Assembly: GCF_000275725.1 (NCBI RefSeq)
Contig: NZ_AJTS01000010.1
Span: forward strand, 1 to 64,000
DNA from: Vreelandella stevensii S18214
GTDB taxonomy: Bacteria; Pseudomonadota; Gammaproteobacteria; Pseudomonadales; Halomonadaceae
Direction of reading: 5' to 3'
DNA length: 64,000 nt
Of the stretch, positions 1 to 8,827 are shown one piece after another. Within the stretch, counting starts at the first letter, position 1. The number at the start of each line of letters is the position of its first letter. The notes under the pieces were generated by a model. It had not been told where the DNA came from. It saw only the letters and a program-made list of their open reading frames with translations, and ran no database searches. The position numbers were made by a program, and so were the translations under genes.

Positions 1-645
1 AAGAAGTTCAGCCTGAACACCCTGGATGCGGCCCGCCACTTCTATCGTGGAGAGGCGCAAGGCACCTGGGCGCCCAAAGAAGCGTTTGCCGGTCGTGATG
101 TGTTGCTGCTGGGCACAGGCCCCGGCGTGGCGCGTCATCGCAAGGCGCTGGAACGCTATATTCGTCAGGAAAAGCCACTGGTATTGGCGTTGAATACCCA
201 GAGCGCAATCGATGCCGAGCTGGTTGATCTGCGGGTAGCCTGTCACCCGGTACGCCTGTTGGCAGATTGCGAGGCGCATGCCAGGCTACCACAGCCTCTC
301 ATTACGCCGCTTTCCATGCTGCCCAAGGATGTACAAGCGTCTCTGGCGGATAAAAAGGTACTGGACTACGGGCTCAAGGTTGAAGCCAATACGTTCACCT
401 TTGGTGAAACCGCCTGTGCTGCCCCTACGTCGCTGGTAGTGGCTTACGCCCTGGCTGTGGCAACCAGCGGTCAGGCCAGCAAGGTTCTCATGGCAGGTTT
501 CGATGGCTATGGAGCCGATGACCCTCGTAGCCAGGAAATGCATCAATTGTTTGAACAGTATCAAGGTACTGATCAGGCCGTTGAGCTGGTCGCCATCACG
601 CCCACGCGCTATGGCTTACACACTGTGTCTGTGTACGCCCTTTAA
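1..645 (+). CDS. Partial capsule-locus protein, C-terminal part (possibly of an aldolase-type enzyme)
   Basis: The frame is open from base 1 to the TAA at 643-645, so the 5' part lies outside the window and about 214 residues are visible. A stretch reading VLLLGTGPGVARHRKAL looks like a Rossmann-type nucleotide or phosphate loop, and FGETACAAPTSLVVAYAL follows further on. I do not recognise the family with certainty. The arrangement before kdsB and a HAD phosphatase recalls loci where an HMGL/pyruvate-type aldolase carries an extra C-terminal domain, which would fit synthesis of a 3-deoxy-ulosonic acid. The aldolase domain itself is not visible, so this is inference. The next gene starts 20 bases downstream, suggesting one operon. 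Confidence 0.5.
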   Translation, partial: KKFSLNTLDAARHFYRGEAQGTWAPKEAFAGRDVLLLGTGPGVARHRKALERYIRQEKPLVLALNTQSAIDAELVDLRVACHPVRLLADCEAHARLPQPLITPLSMLPKDVQASLADKKVLDYGLKVEANTFTFGETACAAPTSLVVAYALAVATSGQASKVLMAGFDGYGADDPRSQEMHQLFEQYQGTDQAVELVAITPTRYGLHTVSVYAL

Positions 646-665
646 ACTCGAACAAGGATACCACC

Positions 666-1406
666 ATGCGTAGTGTTGTATTGATTCCCGCACGCTATGG
701 GTCCAGCCGTTACCCTGGCAAACCCCTAGTGCCGCTATTGGGTAAGCCCATGGTGCTATGGGTAGCAGAGTTGTCGGCACGTGCCGTGGGCACTGAAAAC
801 GTCTATGTGGCCACTGAAGACCAGCGTATTGCCAACGTGGTGGAAGAGGCTGGCTTCCAGGCCGTCATGACCACCGATGATGCCTTGACGGGCACGGACC
901 GACTGGCCCAGGCCGCTGCTCAAGTTACTGCGGATATTTACATTAACGTGCAAGGGGATGAACCGCTGGTCGACCCTGCGGATATCCTGAAGGTGCGCGA
1001 TGCCAAACTGGCGCACATGGGTGACGTGATTAACGGCTTCAGCTGGGTTTCCGAGCAGGAAGACCCGCATAGCGTGAATATCCCCAAGGTCATCACCACG
1101 GAAGACAACACCCTGGTGTATATGTCTCGGGTAGCCTTGCCGGGCTACAAGGATGCCAAGTGTGCGCCCGCTCGCTACAAGAAACAGGTATGCATTTACG
1201 CCTTTACCCGAGATGAGCTCCAGGCATTCCGTGACTTTGGCCGTAAAAGTGCGCTGGAATATAGTGAAGACATCGAAATACTGCGCTTTCTGGAAATGAA
1301 CAAGACCATCCGGCTGGTGGAAACCCGGCCCGGTAGTCTGGCTGTGGATGTGCCTGACGATGTTGCCAATGTCGAGGCGGCAATGCGTAAGCAGGGGTAT
1401 GAATGA
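666..1406 (+). CDS. kdsB: 3-deoxy-manno-octulosonate cytidylyltransferase (CMP-Kdo synthetase)
   Basis: This enzyme activates Kdo (or a close ulosonic acid) with CTP to give CMP-Kdo, the donor used in the cytoplasm for lipid A core and for the capsule Kdo linker. The 246-residue length is normal. The N-terminal motif IPARYGSSRYPGKPL, the NVQGDEPL metal-binding segment and a C-terminal EDIEILRFLE stretch are family hallmarks. AAGGA lies upstream of the ATG. It overlaps the HAD gene by four bases. Its position in a capsule locus, followed by kpsC/kpsS in the other arm, suggests a second, capsule-dedicated kdsB, as in group 2 capsule clusters. A specificity for another ulosonic acid cannot be excluded. 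Confidence 0.93.
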   Translation: MRSVVLIPARYGSSRYPGKPLVPLLGKPMVLWVAELSARAVGTENVYVATEDQRIANVVEEAGFQAVMTTDDALTGTDRLAQAAAQVTADIYINVQGDEPLVDPADILKVRDAKLAHMGDVINGFSWVSEQEDPHSVNIPKVITTEDNTLVYMSRVALPGYKDAKCAPARYKKQVCIYAFTRDELQAFRDFGRKSALEYSEDIEILRFLEMNKTIRLVETRPGSLAVDVPDDVANVEAAMRKQGYE

Positions 1407-2044
1407 AACATCCGATCACGGATTACGCCACGCTGGTGTTTGACTGCGATGGCGTGGTGCTGAACTCCAATCGCGTTAAAACCGAGGCCTTCTATCAGGC
1501 TGCCTTGCCCTATGGCAAGGCAGCGGCCCAGCGGCTGGTGGATTACCACGTTCAACATGGTGGTATTTCCCGCTATGCCAAGTTCGCTTACTTCATGGAA
1601 CATTTGATTGAGCCGGGCCAGACAGGGCCAGCGCTGGAAGAGCTACTGTCGCGTTATGCTGCTGAAGTGCATGAAGGGTTACTGAAATGTGACATGGCCT
1701 CTGGCCTGCAGGCCCTGCGTGAGCGCACGGCCTCTGCGCGTTGGATGATCGTCTCTGGCGGCGACCAGGCCGAGCTGCGAGAAGTGTTCGCTGCAAGAGG
1801 CATGGCCGACCTGTTCGAGAGCGGCATTTTCGGTAGCCCGGATACCAAGGATGAGATCCTGGCCCGTGAGCTGGCCAGTGGCAACCTGCAACAGCCCGCC
1901 CTGTTTTTAGGCGACAGCAAGTACGATTACCAGGCCGCCAGCGCGGCGGGGCTGGATTTTGTGTTTCTGAGTGGCTGGAGTGAAGTGAGCGACTGGGAAA
2001 TATGGTGCTTGTCCAATCAAATAAACTCTCAAGTTTCTATTTAG
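1403..2044 (+). CDS. HAD-superfamily hydrolase (sugar-phosphate phosphatase candidate)
   Basis: A 213-residue haloacid dehalogenase-type phosphatase. The nucleophile motif FDCDGVVLNSN is near residue 12, with motif II in IVSGG, the lysine in TKDEI and the acidic motif GDSKYD, so all four HAD motifs are present. A helical cap lies between motifs I and II as in phosphoglycolate-phosphatase-like members. The ATGA overlap with kdsB implies translational coupling. The obvious inferred role is to dephosphorylate an ulosonate-phosphate before CMP activation (a KdsC-like step), although the sequence is not KdsC proper. The last codons become AT-rich, marking a shift in base composition toward the following genes. 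Confidence 0.8.
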   Translation: MKHPITDYATLVFDCDGVVLNSNRVKTEAFYQAALPYGKAAAQRLVDYHVQHGGISRYAKFAYFMEHLIEPGQTGPALEELLSRYAAEVHEGLLKCDMASGLQALRERTASARWMIVSGGDQAELREVFAARGMADLFESGIFGSPDTKDEILARELASGNLQQPALFLGDSKYDYQAASAAGLDFVFLSGWSEVSDWEIWCLSNQINSQVSI

Positions 2045-2070
2045 AATTATATTAATCAGGGGGATGAATA

Positions 2071-3084
2071 ATGAAGGTGCTGGTCACTGGCTCTGCTGGG
2101 TTTATTGGTTCTGCATTATGCTTACGTCTGCTTGAGCGTGGAGATGCCGTGGTAGGCATTGATAATCATAACGATTATTATGACCCTGCCCTTAAAGAGG
2201 CTCGCTTGGCACGGCATCTGGATCACCCCAACTATACCCACGTGCGCGTAGATCTTGCGGATCGTGAAGGCATTGAGCGCGTATTCACAGAGCATAAACC
2301 ACAGCGTGTTGTTAATTTGGCCGCCCAAGCGGGGGTCAGGTACTCGATTGATAACCCGTTAGCGTACATTGACAGCAACATCGTGGGCTTTGCCCATATT
2401 CTTGAAGGCTGCCGCCATCACCAAGTGGAACATCTGGTATACGCAAGTAGCTCTAGTGTGTATGGCGCTAATGAGAAAATGCCTTTTTCTGTCCACGACA
2501 ATGTTGACCATCCATTGAGCCTGTATGCTGCGAGTAAAAAAGCCAATGAATTGATGGCCCATACTTACAGCCACTTATATGGCTTGCCGACAGCAGGCTT
2601 GCGCTTTTTTACGGTCTATGGGCCATGGGGCCGCCCAGACATGGCCTTGTTTAAATTTACCAAGGCCATTGCGGCTGGTGAGCCGATTAAAGTTTTTAAC
2701 TACGGAAAACATCGTCGTGATTTCACCTATATTGATGATATTGTTGAAGGTGTGATCCGTGTGTTGGATAAGCCTGCTATCGGTAATGCGGAGTGGAGTG
2801 GCCAACACCCAGACGCGGCTAGCAGTCGTGCTCCATGGCGTGTTTATAATATTGGTAATCATCAACCTGTCGAGTTGATGGATTATATAGCAGCTCTCGA
2901 GAAGGCGATGGGTAAAGAGGCAGAAAAAGAGTTACTGCCGATGCAACCAGGGGATGTGCCGGATACCTATGCAGATGTAGATGAGTTGATAGAGCAGTTT
3001 GATTACAAACCCTCTACACCTGTTGACGAAGGCGTCGCTAATTTTGTTCAGTGGTACAAAGAATTTTATGGTGTAGTATCGTAA
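2071..3084 (+). CDS. UDP-glucuronate 4-epimerase (extended SDR)
   Basis: A 337-residue NAD-dependent nucleotide-sugar epimerase, the usual length for UDP-GlcA 4-epimerases (CapI/LspL/GalAE type). The NAD-binding GSAGFIGSA motif opens the protein. The catalytic tyrosine and lysine are in [11 protein letters not shown], preceded by the serine-rich [15 protein letters not shown]. The segment [18 protein letters not shown] is typical of the uronate epimerases. It would convert UDP-glucuronate, supplied by the UDP-glucose dehydrogenase at 11 kb, into UDP-galacturonate for the capsule repeat unit. An RBS (AGGGGGATGA) precedes the ATG. Codon use is more AT-rich than in the preceding genes. Confidence 0.88.
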   Translation: MKVLVTGSAGFIGSALCLRLLERGDAVVGIDNHNDYYDPALKEARLARHLDHPNYTHVRVDLADREGIERVFTEHKPQRVVNLAAQAGVRYSIDNPLAYIDSNIVGFAHILEGCRHHQVEHLVYASSSSVYGANEKMPFSVHDNVDHPLSLYAASKKANELMAHTYSHLYGLPTAGLRFFTVYGPWGRPDMALFKFTKAIAAGEPIKVFNYGKHRRDFTYIDDIVEGVIRVLDKPAIGNAEWSGQHPDAASSRAPWRVYNIGNHQPVELMDYIAALEKAMGKEAEKELLPMQPGDVPDTYADVDELIEQFDYKPSTPVDEGVANFVQWYKEFYGVVS

Positions 3085-3144
3085 ATATGAGCAGCTCCTT
3101 AGCATAATAAATATTTAGGGATCATTGACACTACAAGGGAACCT

Positions 3145-4590
3145 ATGTCTTCCAGTAGCGCCCTGCATACCATGTTTTTTGCACAAGGCAATCAAGCCTT
3201 TCGTAAAAATCAGTTAGCTCAATCACTCCAGCACTATCTTAATGGTGCCCTACAGCTTAACAATCTACATAGCCAGTTCGAAGGCAACCTCGAACGCACT
3301 CGCCGTGCTTATCGTCGCCAACGGGAAGGTCTGGCGCCGCGTCTGGCGGTGTGCGGCTGGTCGCTGAGCCATAACCCGGCGGGGCGGGTGATGGCGTTGG
3401 TGGATGCCTATCTACCACAGCTACAGCAGGGCACGCTGGCGGCACTGCAAGTGATCGGGGCGCTGTATCCTCGTTGGGGCGAGGGCACCTGGGGCCCGAT
3501 GGGGGAGTTGGATGTTCCGCTGCATACGCTGCTGGTGGAAGAAGATACCGACTTTCTGCCCTTGGCACTGCAGTTTGTGGCGCAGCACCCGTTCGATGTC
3601 GTGCTGCTTTCCAAGCCGCGCTTTCCCAATCTGGTGTTTGGGCTGCTCTACCAGCTGGTGTGGGGCGCCACGGTGCTCTGGGATATCGACGATGAAGAGC
3701 TGGCATTTGCCAATGGTGGGGCGCCGCTTGGTCTGGAAGAAGCGCTGGGTAACCACGCCTCTGTGACGATTAACGAACCGTTGCATAAACCGTTCTGGAC
3801 CCAGCTATGCGTGGGCGAACTGGGGCGTTTTCCGGTAGCGAGTGTTTCCAACCCCGCCTTGCAGCAACGTTATGGTGGCGTGGTCATTCCTCATGTGCGT
3901 AACGAGCAACACTTCGTGCCCAGCGCAGCTACCCGTGAACGAGAGCGGGAGCGGTTGGGGATTCCAGAGCACGCCAAGGTCGTGCTGTTTTTGGGCACGC
4001 CCCGTGCCCACAAGGGGCTACTGGAAACCGCTCAGGGCATGGCCAGCCTGGGTCGAGACGACATGTGGTTTGTCGTGGCCGGTAGCTTTCCCAACGATAA
4101 AGCCAGCAAGGCCTTGAAGCAGGCGTTGGAAGCAGTGGAAGGGCTGCGGCTGTTGTTTCTGGAAGACCAGCCATTCCGCCGCGTACCTGAGCTGGCCAGC
4201 ATTGGGGATGCCTGCGTGTTGTTGCAAGAAGGGGACTCTCTGGTTGCCCAGTTCCAACTCCCCGCCAAGCTGGTCGATGCACTGGCCATGGGCATGGCGG
4301 TGCTAGCGCGTGTAACCCCGGCAACACAATGGCTGGCCGAGGCTGGGGTTATCACTCCGGTCACCATTGATACCTTTCCAGCCGCGCTACAGCAGCTGTT
4401 TAGTGCACAAGAGGGAACTCAACCGCAGGCGCGCAATCGTAGCTACTTTGAACAGTGCCTCAGCGTGTCGGCGGTACAGCCGCAAATCGCCAGTTGTTTG
4501 GCGTTGATGGGGCATGCCCCCGCGGCGCCTCACTGGCAAGGGCGCTTGCAGAAAATGATCGAGGGTGATCTGCGCGCTTTACTTACTTAA
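3145..4590 (+). CDS. GT-B fold glycosyltransferase (group 1 type)
   Basis: A 481-residue protein with a short TPR-like N-terminus (roughly residues 8-45, FFAQGNQAFRKNQLAQSLQH) followed by a GT-B glycosyltransferase. The C-terminal Rossmann half is recognisable from KVVLFLGTPRAHKGLLE through AQFQLPAKLVDALAMGMAVL, the region that binds the nucleotide sugar in GT4-type enzymes. It most likely adds one sugar of the capsule repeat on the cytoplasmic face; donor and acceptor cannot be read from the sequence. AAGGGAACC before the ATG is a good RBS. It sits in the plus-strand capsule operon, 33 bases before another glycosyltransferase that also has a TPR-like N-terminus. Confidence 0.82.
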   Translation: MSSSSALHTMFFAQGNQAFRKNQLAQSLQHYLNGALQLNNLHSQFEGNLERTRRAYRRQREGLAPRLAVCGWSLSHNPAGRVMALVDAYLPQLQQGTLAALQVIGALYPRWGEGTWGPMGELDVPLHTLLVEEDTDFLPLALQFVAQHPFDVVLLSKPRFPNLVFGLLYQLVWGATVLWDIDDEELAFANGGAPLGLEEALGNHASVTINEPLHKPFWTQLCVGELGRFPVASVSNPALQQRYGGVVIPHVRNEQHFVPSAATRERERERLGIPEHAKVVLFLGTPRAHKGLLETAQGMASLGRDDMWFVVAGSFPNDKASKALKQALEAVEGLRLLFLEDQPFRRVPELASIGDACVLLQEGDSLVAQFQLPAKLVDALAMGMAVLARVTPATQWLAEAGVITPVTIDTFPAALQQLFSAQEGTQPQARNRSYFEQCLSVSAVQPQIASCLALMGHAPAAPHWQGRLQKMIEGDLRALLT

Positions 4591-4623
4591 TATGCCACCC
4601 TGTTACTCATTCAAGCCAATGCC

Positions 4624-6699
4624 ATGGAAAATCGTGTGAAGACCTCTTCTTTTGCTTATGGAAATGCGCTTCTGCGTCAAGGTAATGCCGCCGAAGCAAT
4701 CGACGCCTACTTGAAGGCGATTGATGAAAACCCTGCCTTTACGCACTACTACATCAATCTTTCTGAAGCCCTGTTAGCCAGCCCGCTGAACGCTGCCAGC
4801 AAGAACCAGGTATTCCGAAAGGTAACCGCGTACGGCAAACCCGTGATTACAGAAGAGGCCTACCGTACGGTTAAGCAGTCGAAAATGGTGAATGGCAAGT
4901 GGTATCTGGCAGAATATCCAGAGTGGGTGCCCAGAGCCATTGATCCTGTCCTGCACTACCTGGCAATAGGCTGGCGGTTAGGGCTGAACCCTTGTAAACG
5001 CTTCGATAACGACTTTTACCTGGAAATGCACAAGGCGCAGATGCAGCCCAATGAAGTGCCGCTGCTGCATTACCTGTACAAAGGCCAGGCAAAAGGTAAC
5101 GAGATTAAAGACAAAGAGGCCAACGGCACCGCCAACCTGGCAGTGCAGTTATGGAACGGCCATTCGGTATCGGCCTTAAAGGCGCTGGAAGAGGTGTATA
5201 ACGACCCCAATGCCACAGAAGCGTCTCGCTGGTGGGCAATGTGGCACACGGCGCGTTGGCTCTATTTTTGTGGTGAGATTGAAGCCGCCTTGGCGTTTGC
5301 CGGAAAAATGCGCGAACTGACCAATGCCAACAAATCACGTAAAGAAACGGTTTACCTCACCTATTTCTGCCTGCTGACCCTAGGCCGCCCTGCAGAAGCC
5401 TACGCCGCCCTCAAACCTTTCGTCGAGCGTCACCCCAACGACGCCGATGCGCACTTTGCACTTACTAATGCGCTCTCGGACGATGCAAAACGCATCGAGC
5501 TGATCAATCAGGCGTTTGCGATTCATGGCTTCAGTGGGATTCGCCGCAAGGACAAAACGCAGCCTCTCTCCATGGGCAATGTAATGGGGTTACCGGCGCC
5601 TAAAGTGAAGGGCACGCAAAAAGTGTCCATCATCATGCCCATTTACAGCGCAGGCGAGCAGGTGCGTATCGCCATTGAGTCGTTGCTGGCGCAAACCTAC
5701 GAAAATATCGAAATTATCGCGGTAGACGACTGCTCCCCCGATGACACTTTCAAAGTGCTCAAGGCGCTGGAGAAAGAAGACCCCCGTGTAAAAGCCGTGC
5801 AGCCGCCACAGAACGGGGGGGCCTACGCTGCACGCAACTACGGGCTCACCTTTGCCACCGGCGACCTGTTTACGACCCACGATAGTGATGACTGGTCGCA
5901 CCCGCAGAAAATCGCTACCCAGGTGACCTACCTGGAAAAACATCCTTCCGTGAAGGGCTGCTCGGCGCACTGGATTCGTGCCCAAGGGAATCTGGCCTTT
6001 ACTCAGAACTGGCGCCCTAATAACTGCTTAACCCACTGGAGCCAATCCTCCTTTATGTTCCGCAAGGAAGTGTTGGATACCATTGGTGAGTGGGACCACG
6101 TGCGAATTGGTGGCGACACCGAATACATCTGGCGTATGCAGGCACAATTTGGCAAAAAGTCGTTTGCCAAAATCTATTCTGATACTCCCTTGGCCTTTGC
6201 GTTGGATGAAGAATCTTCGCTTACCCGTACCAAAGCCACCCATGTGCGCACCGTGTACTACGGGCTGCGCCATATCTATCGCGAAATTTGTGCCTGGTGG
6301 CACGCATCGCAAAAACACTTGAACGTGCGCGATGCCAAAACCCAGCGAGCTTTCCCCGCGCCCCGTAGCATGTTCGAGCGCACGGATGAGCCGCTAGTGT
6401 TCGACACGGTCATTGCGGGCGACTTCTCACGCTTGGAAGACTGCCAGAAAGCCGCTGAGTTTATCGGCAAGCAGCCCAAGCAGAAAGTCGCGCTGTTCCA
6501 CTGGCCCAGCTTTCATAAAGCACCGGAAGCCCTATGTAACCTCTACTTCGAGCTGCTTAAACAAGGTAAAGTAGAGCCCGTTGTGATGGGCCAGGTGGTC
6601 AACGCCAGCCACTATAAAACAGCCGATAACACGTTAATCGAGTATCCATTGGATGGATACCCTGAGTTTATGGGCTTGAAGAATTGGAATGTAATTTGA
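4624..6699 (+). CDS. Family 2 glycosyltransferase with TPR-like N-terminal region
   Basis: A 691-residue protein. Residues about 8-50 form a TPR-like pair of helices (YGNALLRQGNAAEAIDAYL). Residues about 95-160 carry two YP..DP..HY...G repeats found in many cell-surface glycosyltransferases. A further helical repeat region follows. The GT2 domain runs from about residue 335 (KVSIIMPIYSAGEQVRIAI) and contains the DDCSPDDTF segment and the acidic THDSDDWSHPQK motif, the DXD-like metal and donor site. A similar cassette recurs in the gene at 12.4 kb, so the two look like paralogues. The sugar transferred is not readable. The next gene starts seven bases after the stop, suggesting coupling. Confidence 0.85.
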   Translation: MENRVKTSSFAYGNALLRQGNAAEAIDAYLKAIDENPAFTHYYINLSEALLASPLNAASKNQVFRKVTAYGKPVITEEAYRTVKQSKMVNGKWYLAEYPEWVPRAIDPVLHYLAIGWRLGLNPCKRFDNDFYLEMHKAQMQPNEVPLLHYLYKGQAKGNEIKDKEANGTANLAVQLWNGHSVSALKALEEVYNDPNATEASRWWAMWHTARWLYFCGEIEAALAFAGKMRELTNANKSRKETVYLTYFCLLTLGRPAEAYAALKPFVERHPNDADAHFALTNALSDDAKRIELINQAFAIHGFSGIRRKDKTQPLSMGNVMGLPAPKVKGTQKVSIIMPIYSAGEQVRIAIESLLAQTYENIEIIAVDDCSPDDTFKVLKALEKEDPRVKAVQPPQNGGAYAARNYGLTFATGDLFTTHDSDDWSHPQKIATQVTYLEKHPSVKGCSAHWIRAQGNLAFTQNWRPNNCLTHWSQSSFMFRKEVLDTIGEWDHVRIGGDTEYIWRMQAQFGKKSFAKIYSDTPLAFALDEESSLTRTKATHVRTVYYGLRHIYREICAWWHASQKHLNVRDAKTQRAFPAPRSMFERTDEPLVFDTVIAGDFSRLEDCQKAAEFIGKQPKQKVALFHWPSFHKAPEALCNLYFELLKQGKVEPVVMGQVVNASHYKTADNTLIEYPLDGYPEFMGLKNWNVI

Positions 6700-6706
6700 G
6701 GTTGCT

Positions 6707-7498
6707 ATGAAAAAACATGTCTTTGTAATGATTCGTTATAGCGTTTTAACCGAGAGCAAAGAATCTTGGGTTATAGGGCGCGATGCAACTACCGAAGAGT
6801 ATAAGAAAAAGCTGTTTGCCAATGATAGGCTAGCGCTTCACCAGAAGCTGTTTTTTAATGTCACGCTGCCTTCATTGCGTAAGATGAACGCTGAGCGAAC
6901 GACAGTGCTGGTTTTTACGTCTGATGAACTGCCTGATCCATACCTTAGTGATCTTATGAAAGAAACTTCAGGCGATAAGAATATTAAGGTTTTAAAGTTG
7001 CCAAGAGACTGTCGAGTCATTGGTAAGATGGAGAACCAACTGAATAAAGAGTTGCAGGGCTTTAATGAAGATGTCCTGTATGCTTCTGTTCGTCTCGATG
7101 ATGACGATGCCTTGTCAGGAAAGTTTTTCAAAGCTTTGTCAAAATATTTGACAAAAGACTTTGTAGGACACGTGGTGTCATTTCCCAGGGGGGTGGCAGG
7201 TATGTATGACAATGATGAGTATAGTGATTTTTACGCTATTCATCAGTCTAAAATAGCCATGGGCCTTACCTTGATTAACTATGTTAAAAAAGGTGAGAAG
7301 GCAACCAAGCCGATTAGTATATACGGGCTTGGTAATCATGTTAAAGTCGATGAAAAGGCGCCACTGATTTTAGATGAATCTAGCGTTATGTATTTGCGAA
7401 CGGTGCATGGCCAAAGTGATGCATATAGCAATAAGCTAAAGCAGAAAATGAACAAGGGCAGTGCCCTAGGTAGTGGTTTTTCATTGGATCGCTTTTAA
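6707..7498 (+). CDS. Putative rhamnosyltransferase-family glycosyltransferase
   Basis: A 263-residue protein resembling the Rhamno_transf family (PF11316-type). It opens with HVFVMIRYSVL, contains FNVTLPSLRKMN and TVLVFTSDELP, and has the acidic cluster SVRLDDDDALS near residue 128, which probably holds the metal and sugar nucleotide. Family membership is by recognition of these motifs; rhamnose as the actual sugar is only the family name. The start follows GAGGTTGCT. It begins an AT-rich block of three genes (6.7-10.2 kb) unlike its GC-rich neighbours, which suggests recent acquisition. It is followed after 11 bases by a pyruvyltransferase-like gene. Confidence 0.72.
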   Translation: MKKHVFVMIRYSVLTESKESWVIGRDATTEEYKKKLFANDRLALHQKLFFNVTLPSLRKMNAERTTVLVFTSDELPDPYLSDLMKETSGDKNIKVLKLPRDCRVIGKMENQLNKELQGFNEDVLYASVRLDDDDALSGKFFKALSKYLTKDFVGHVVSFPRGVAGMYDNDEYSDFYAIHQSKIAMGLTLINYVKKGEKATKPISIYGLGNHVKVDEKAPLILDESSVMYLRTVHGQSDAYSNKLKQKMNKGSALGSGFSLDRF

Positions 7499-7509
7499 AG
7501 GAAAAAGGC

Positions 7510-8721
7510 ATGCCGTTAACAATACCTTTTAAAATGTATAATAAAATAAGAAATTTGGGGGATTCTATAAACCCTGATATTATTAGACATGTTGGTTCGC
7601 AAGAGCCAGTTTTTACGCCTACGCAAACAATACCTCATCTTGTGGGTGTGGGTAGTATTATGTTTTATGCCAATCAGAATTCTCATATCTGGGGTACAGG
7701 TATTCTGAATGAAAAAAAAGAGGCTCCTAAGTTAAATCAGAACTATATTCATGCGCTAAGAGGCAAGAAAACGGTTCAGCTTTTAACTGAGTATGGTTAC
7801 AGAGTGCCAGACGTACCTTTGGGCGATCCTGGATACTTTGTTAAAGAAATGTATCCCTCTCTTGTTAACTATAAAAACAAAAAGTACAAAGCGTGTGTTA
7901 TTCCTCATCATGCTGATATCAAACATCCTGCTTTTCAAACGCTCGGTAAAGAGGATGGCGTTTATATATTGAACATGATGACCAGTGATGTGAATGTGCT
8001 CGAGAAGATAGCTGAGTCTGAAGTGGTGATTTCTCAGAGTCTTCATGGTTTGGTTTTTGCAGAAGCGTTAGGCGTACCTAACTTGTGGGTATCATTCAAA
8101 GATAATCGTGTGTGGAATTTTAAATTTCTAGACTGGTTCTCTACAACACGAAACCCACAGGATAAGCCAGTAGATGCTTCTGCGCCTTTGGCGGAAATGA
8201 TACAGCAGGCGACTTTGCATGACTCCTTGATCTCGCTGGATGCACTGCGCTCGGCTTTCCCTTTGGATGAGGTGTCACGTAAGGTTGAGGGCCCTTTACT
8301 TCTGGGTAACGCGCTATCTAGAGATGCTCGAGTGTGTAATACCCTATTTGACGGTGATGTTCCCGGTACTCCATTTCTCAAGCGTAAGGCAGACGATGAG
8401 TTGCTGTTAAGTCTTCAAGTACAGGTCAGGGACGTGCTGCAACGAGGAATGTCCGTTGACCCCGGGTCGAAATATAATTTCATTGGCGGCTGTGAGTTTT
8501 TAAATGAGGGTGCTATTGAAAAAATAATTTCTGTCATGGATGAGAAATATAAATTTGGATTTGGTGCGGTAGCGTCAGCCAGTAATATACCACCAGACGA
8601 AAAGGTATATGAGATAAATGGTGTGTTGGTTGGCAAAAACAAGTGTTTGTCCAATGCTTTTGTTGTGCGCCCTCATGGCAGATTTAATGTAAAAGAAGAG
8701 TTTTTAACGTTTTACGTGTAA
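7510..8721 (+). CDS. Polysaccharide pyruvyl transferase family protein
   Basis: A 403-residue protein. The first 235 residues or so match the polysaccharide pyruvyltransferase family (PF04230 type): NLGDSINPDIIRH at the N-terminus, VGVGSIMFYANQNSHIWGTG in the middle and ISQSLHGLVFAEALGVPN in the C-terminal Rossmann half. Such enzymes add ketal pyruvate from PEP to sugars of exopolysaccharides, giving negative charge. The last 170 residues are not recognised and may be an acceptor-specific or accessory domain, so the protein is longer than a minimal family member. An AAGGAAAAAGG RBS precedes the ATG. The gene is AT-rich like its two neighbours. Pyruvylation of this capsule is an inference. Confidence 0.75.
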   Translation: MPLTIPFKMYNKIRNLGDSINPDIIRHVGSQEPVFTPTQTIPHLVGVGSIMFYANQNSHIWGTGILNEKKEAPKLNQNYIHALRGKKTVQLLTEYGYRVPDVPLGDPGYFVKEMYPSLVNYKNKKYKACVIPHHADIKHPAFQTLGKEDGVYILNMMTSDVNVLEKIAESEVVISQSLHGLVFAEALGVPNLWVSFKDNRVWNFKFLDWFSTTRNPQDKPVDASAPLAEMIQQATLHDSLISLDALRSAFPLDEVSRKVEGPLLLGNALSRDARVCNTLFDGDVPGTPFLKRKADDELLLSLQVQVRDVLQRGMSVDPGSKYNFIGGCEFLNEGAIEKIISVMDEKYKFGFGAVASASNIPPDEKVYEINGVLVGKNKCLSNAFVVRPHGRFNVKEEFLTFYV

Positions 8722-8827
8722 ATCTGCTCTAGTCGAATAGGCAATTGCCATTTTTGTGTTTCGACTTTTGAATGGTTTTGTAAAGGTTGATTGCCTTTAT
8801 CAAGGTTTTTTTATGGAAAGAGAAAAA

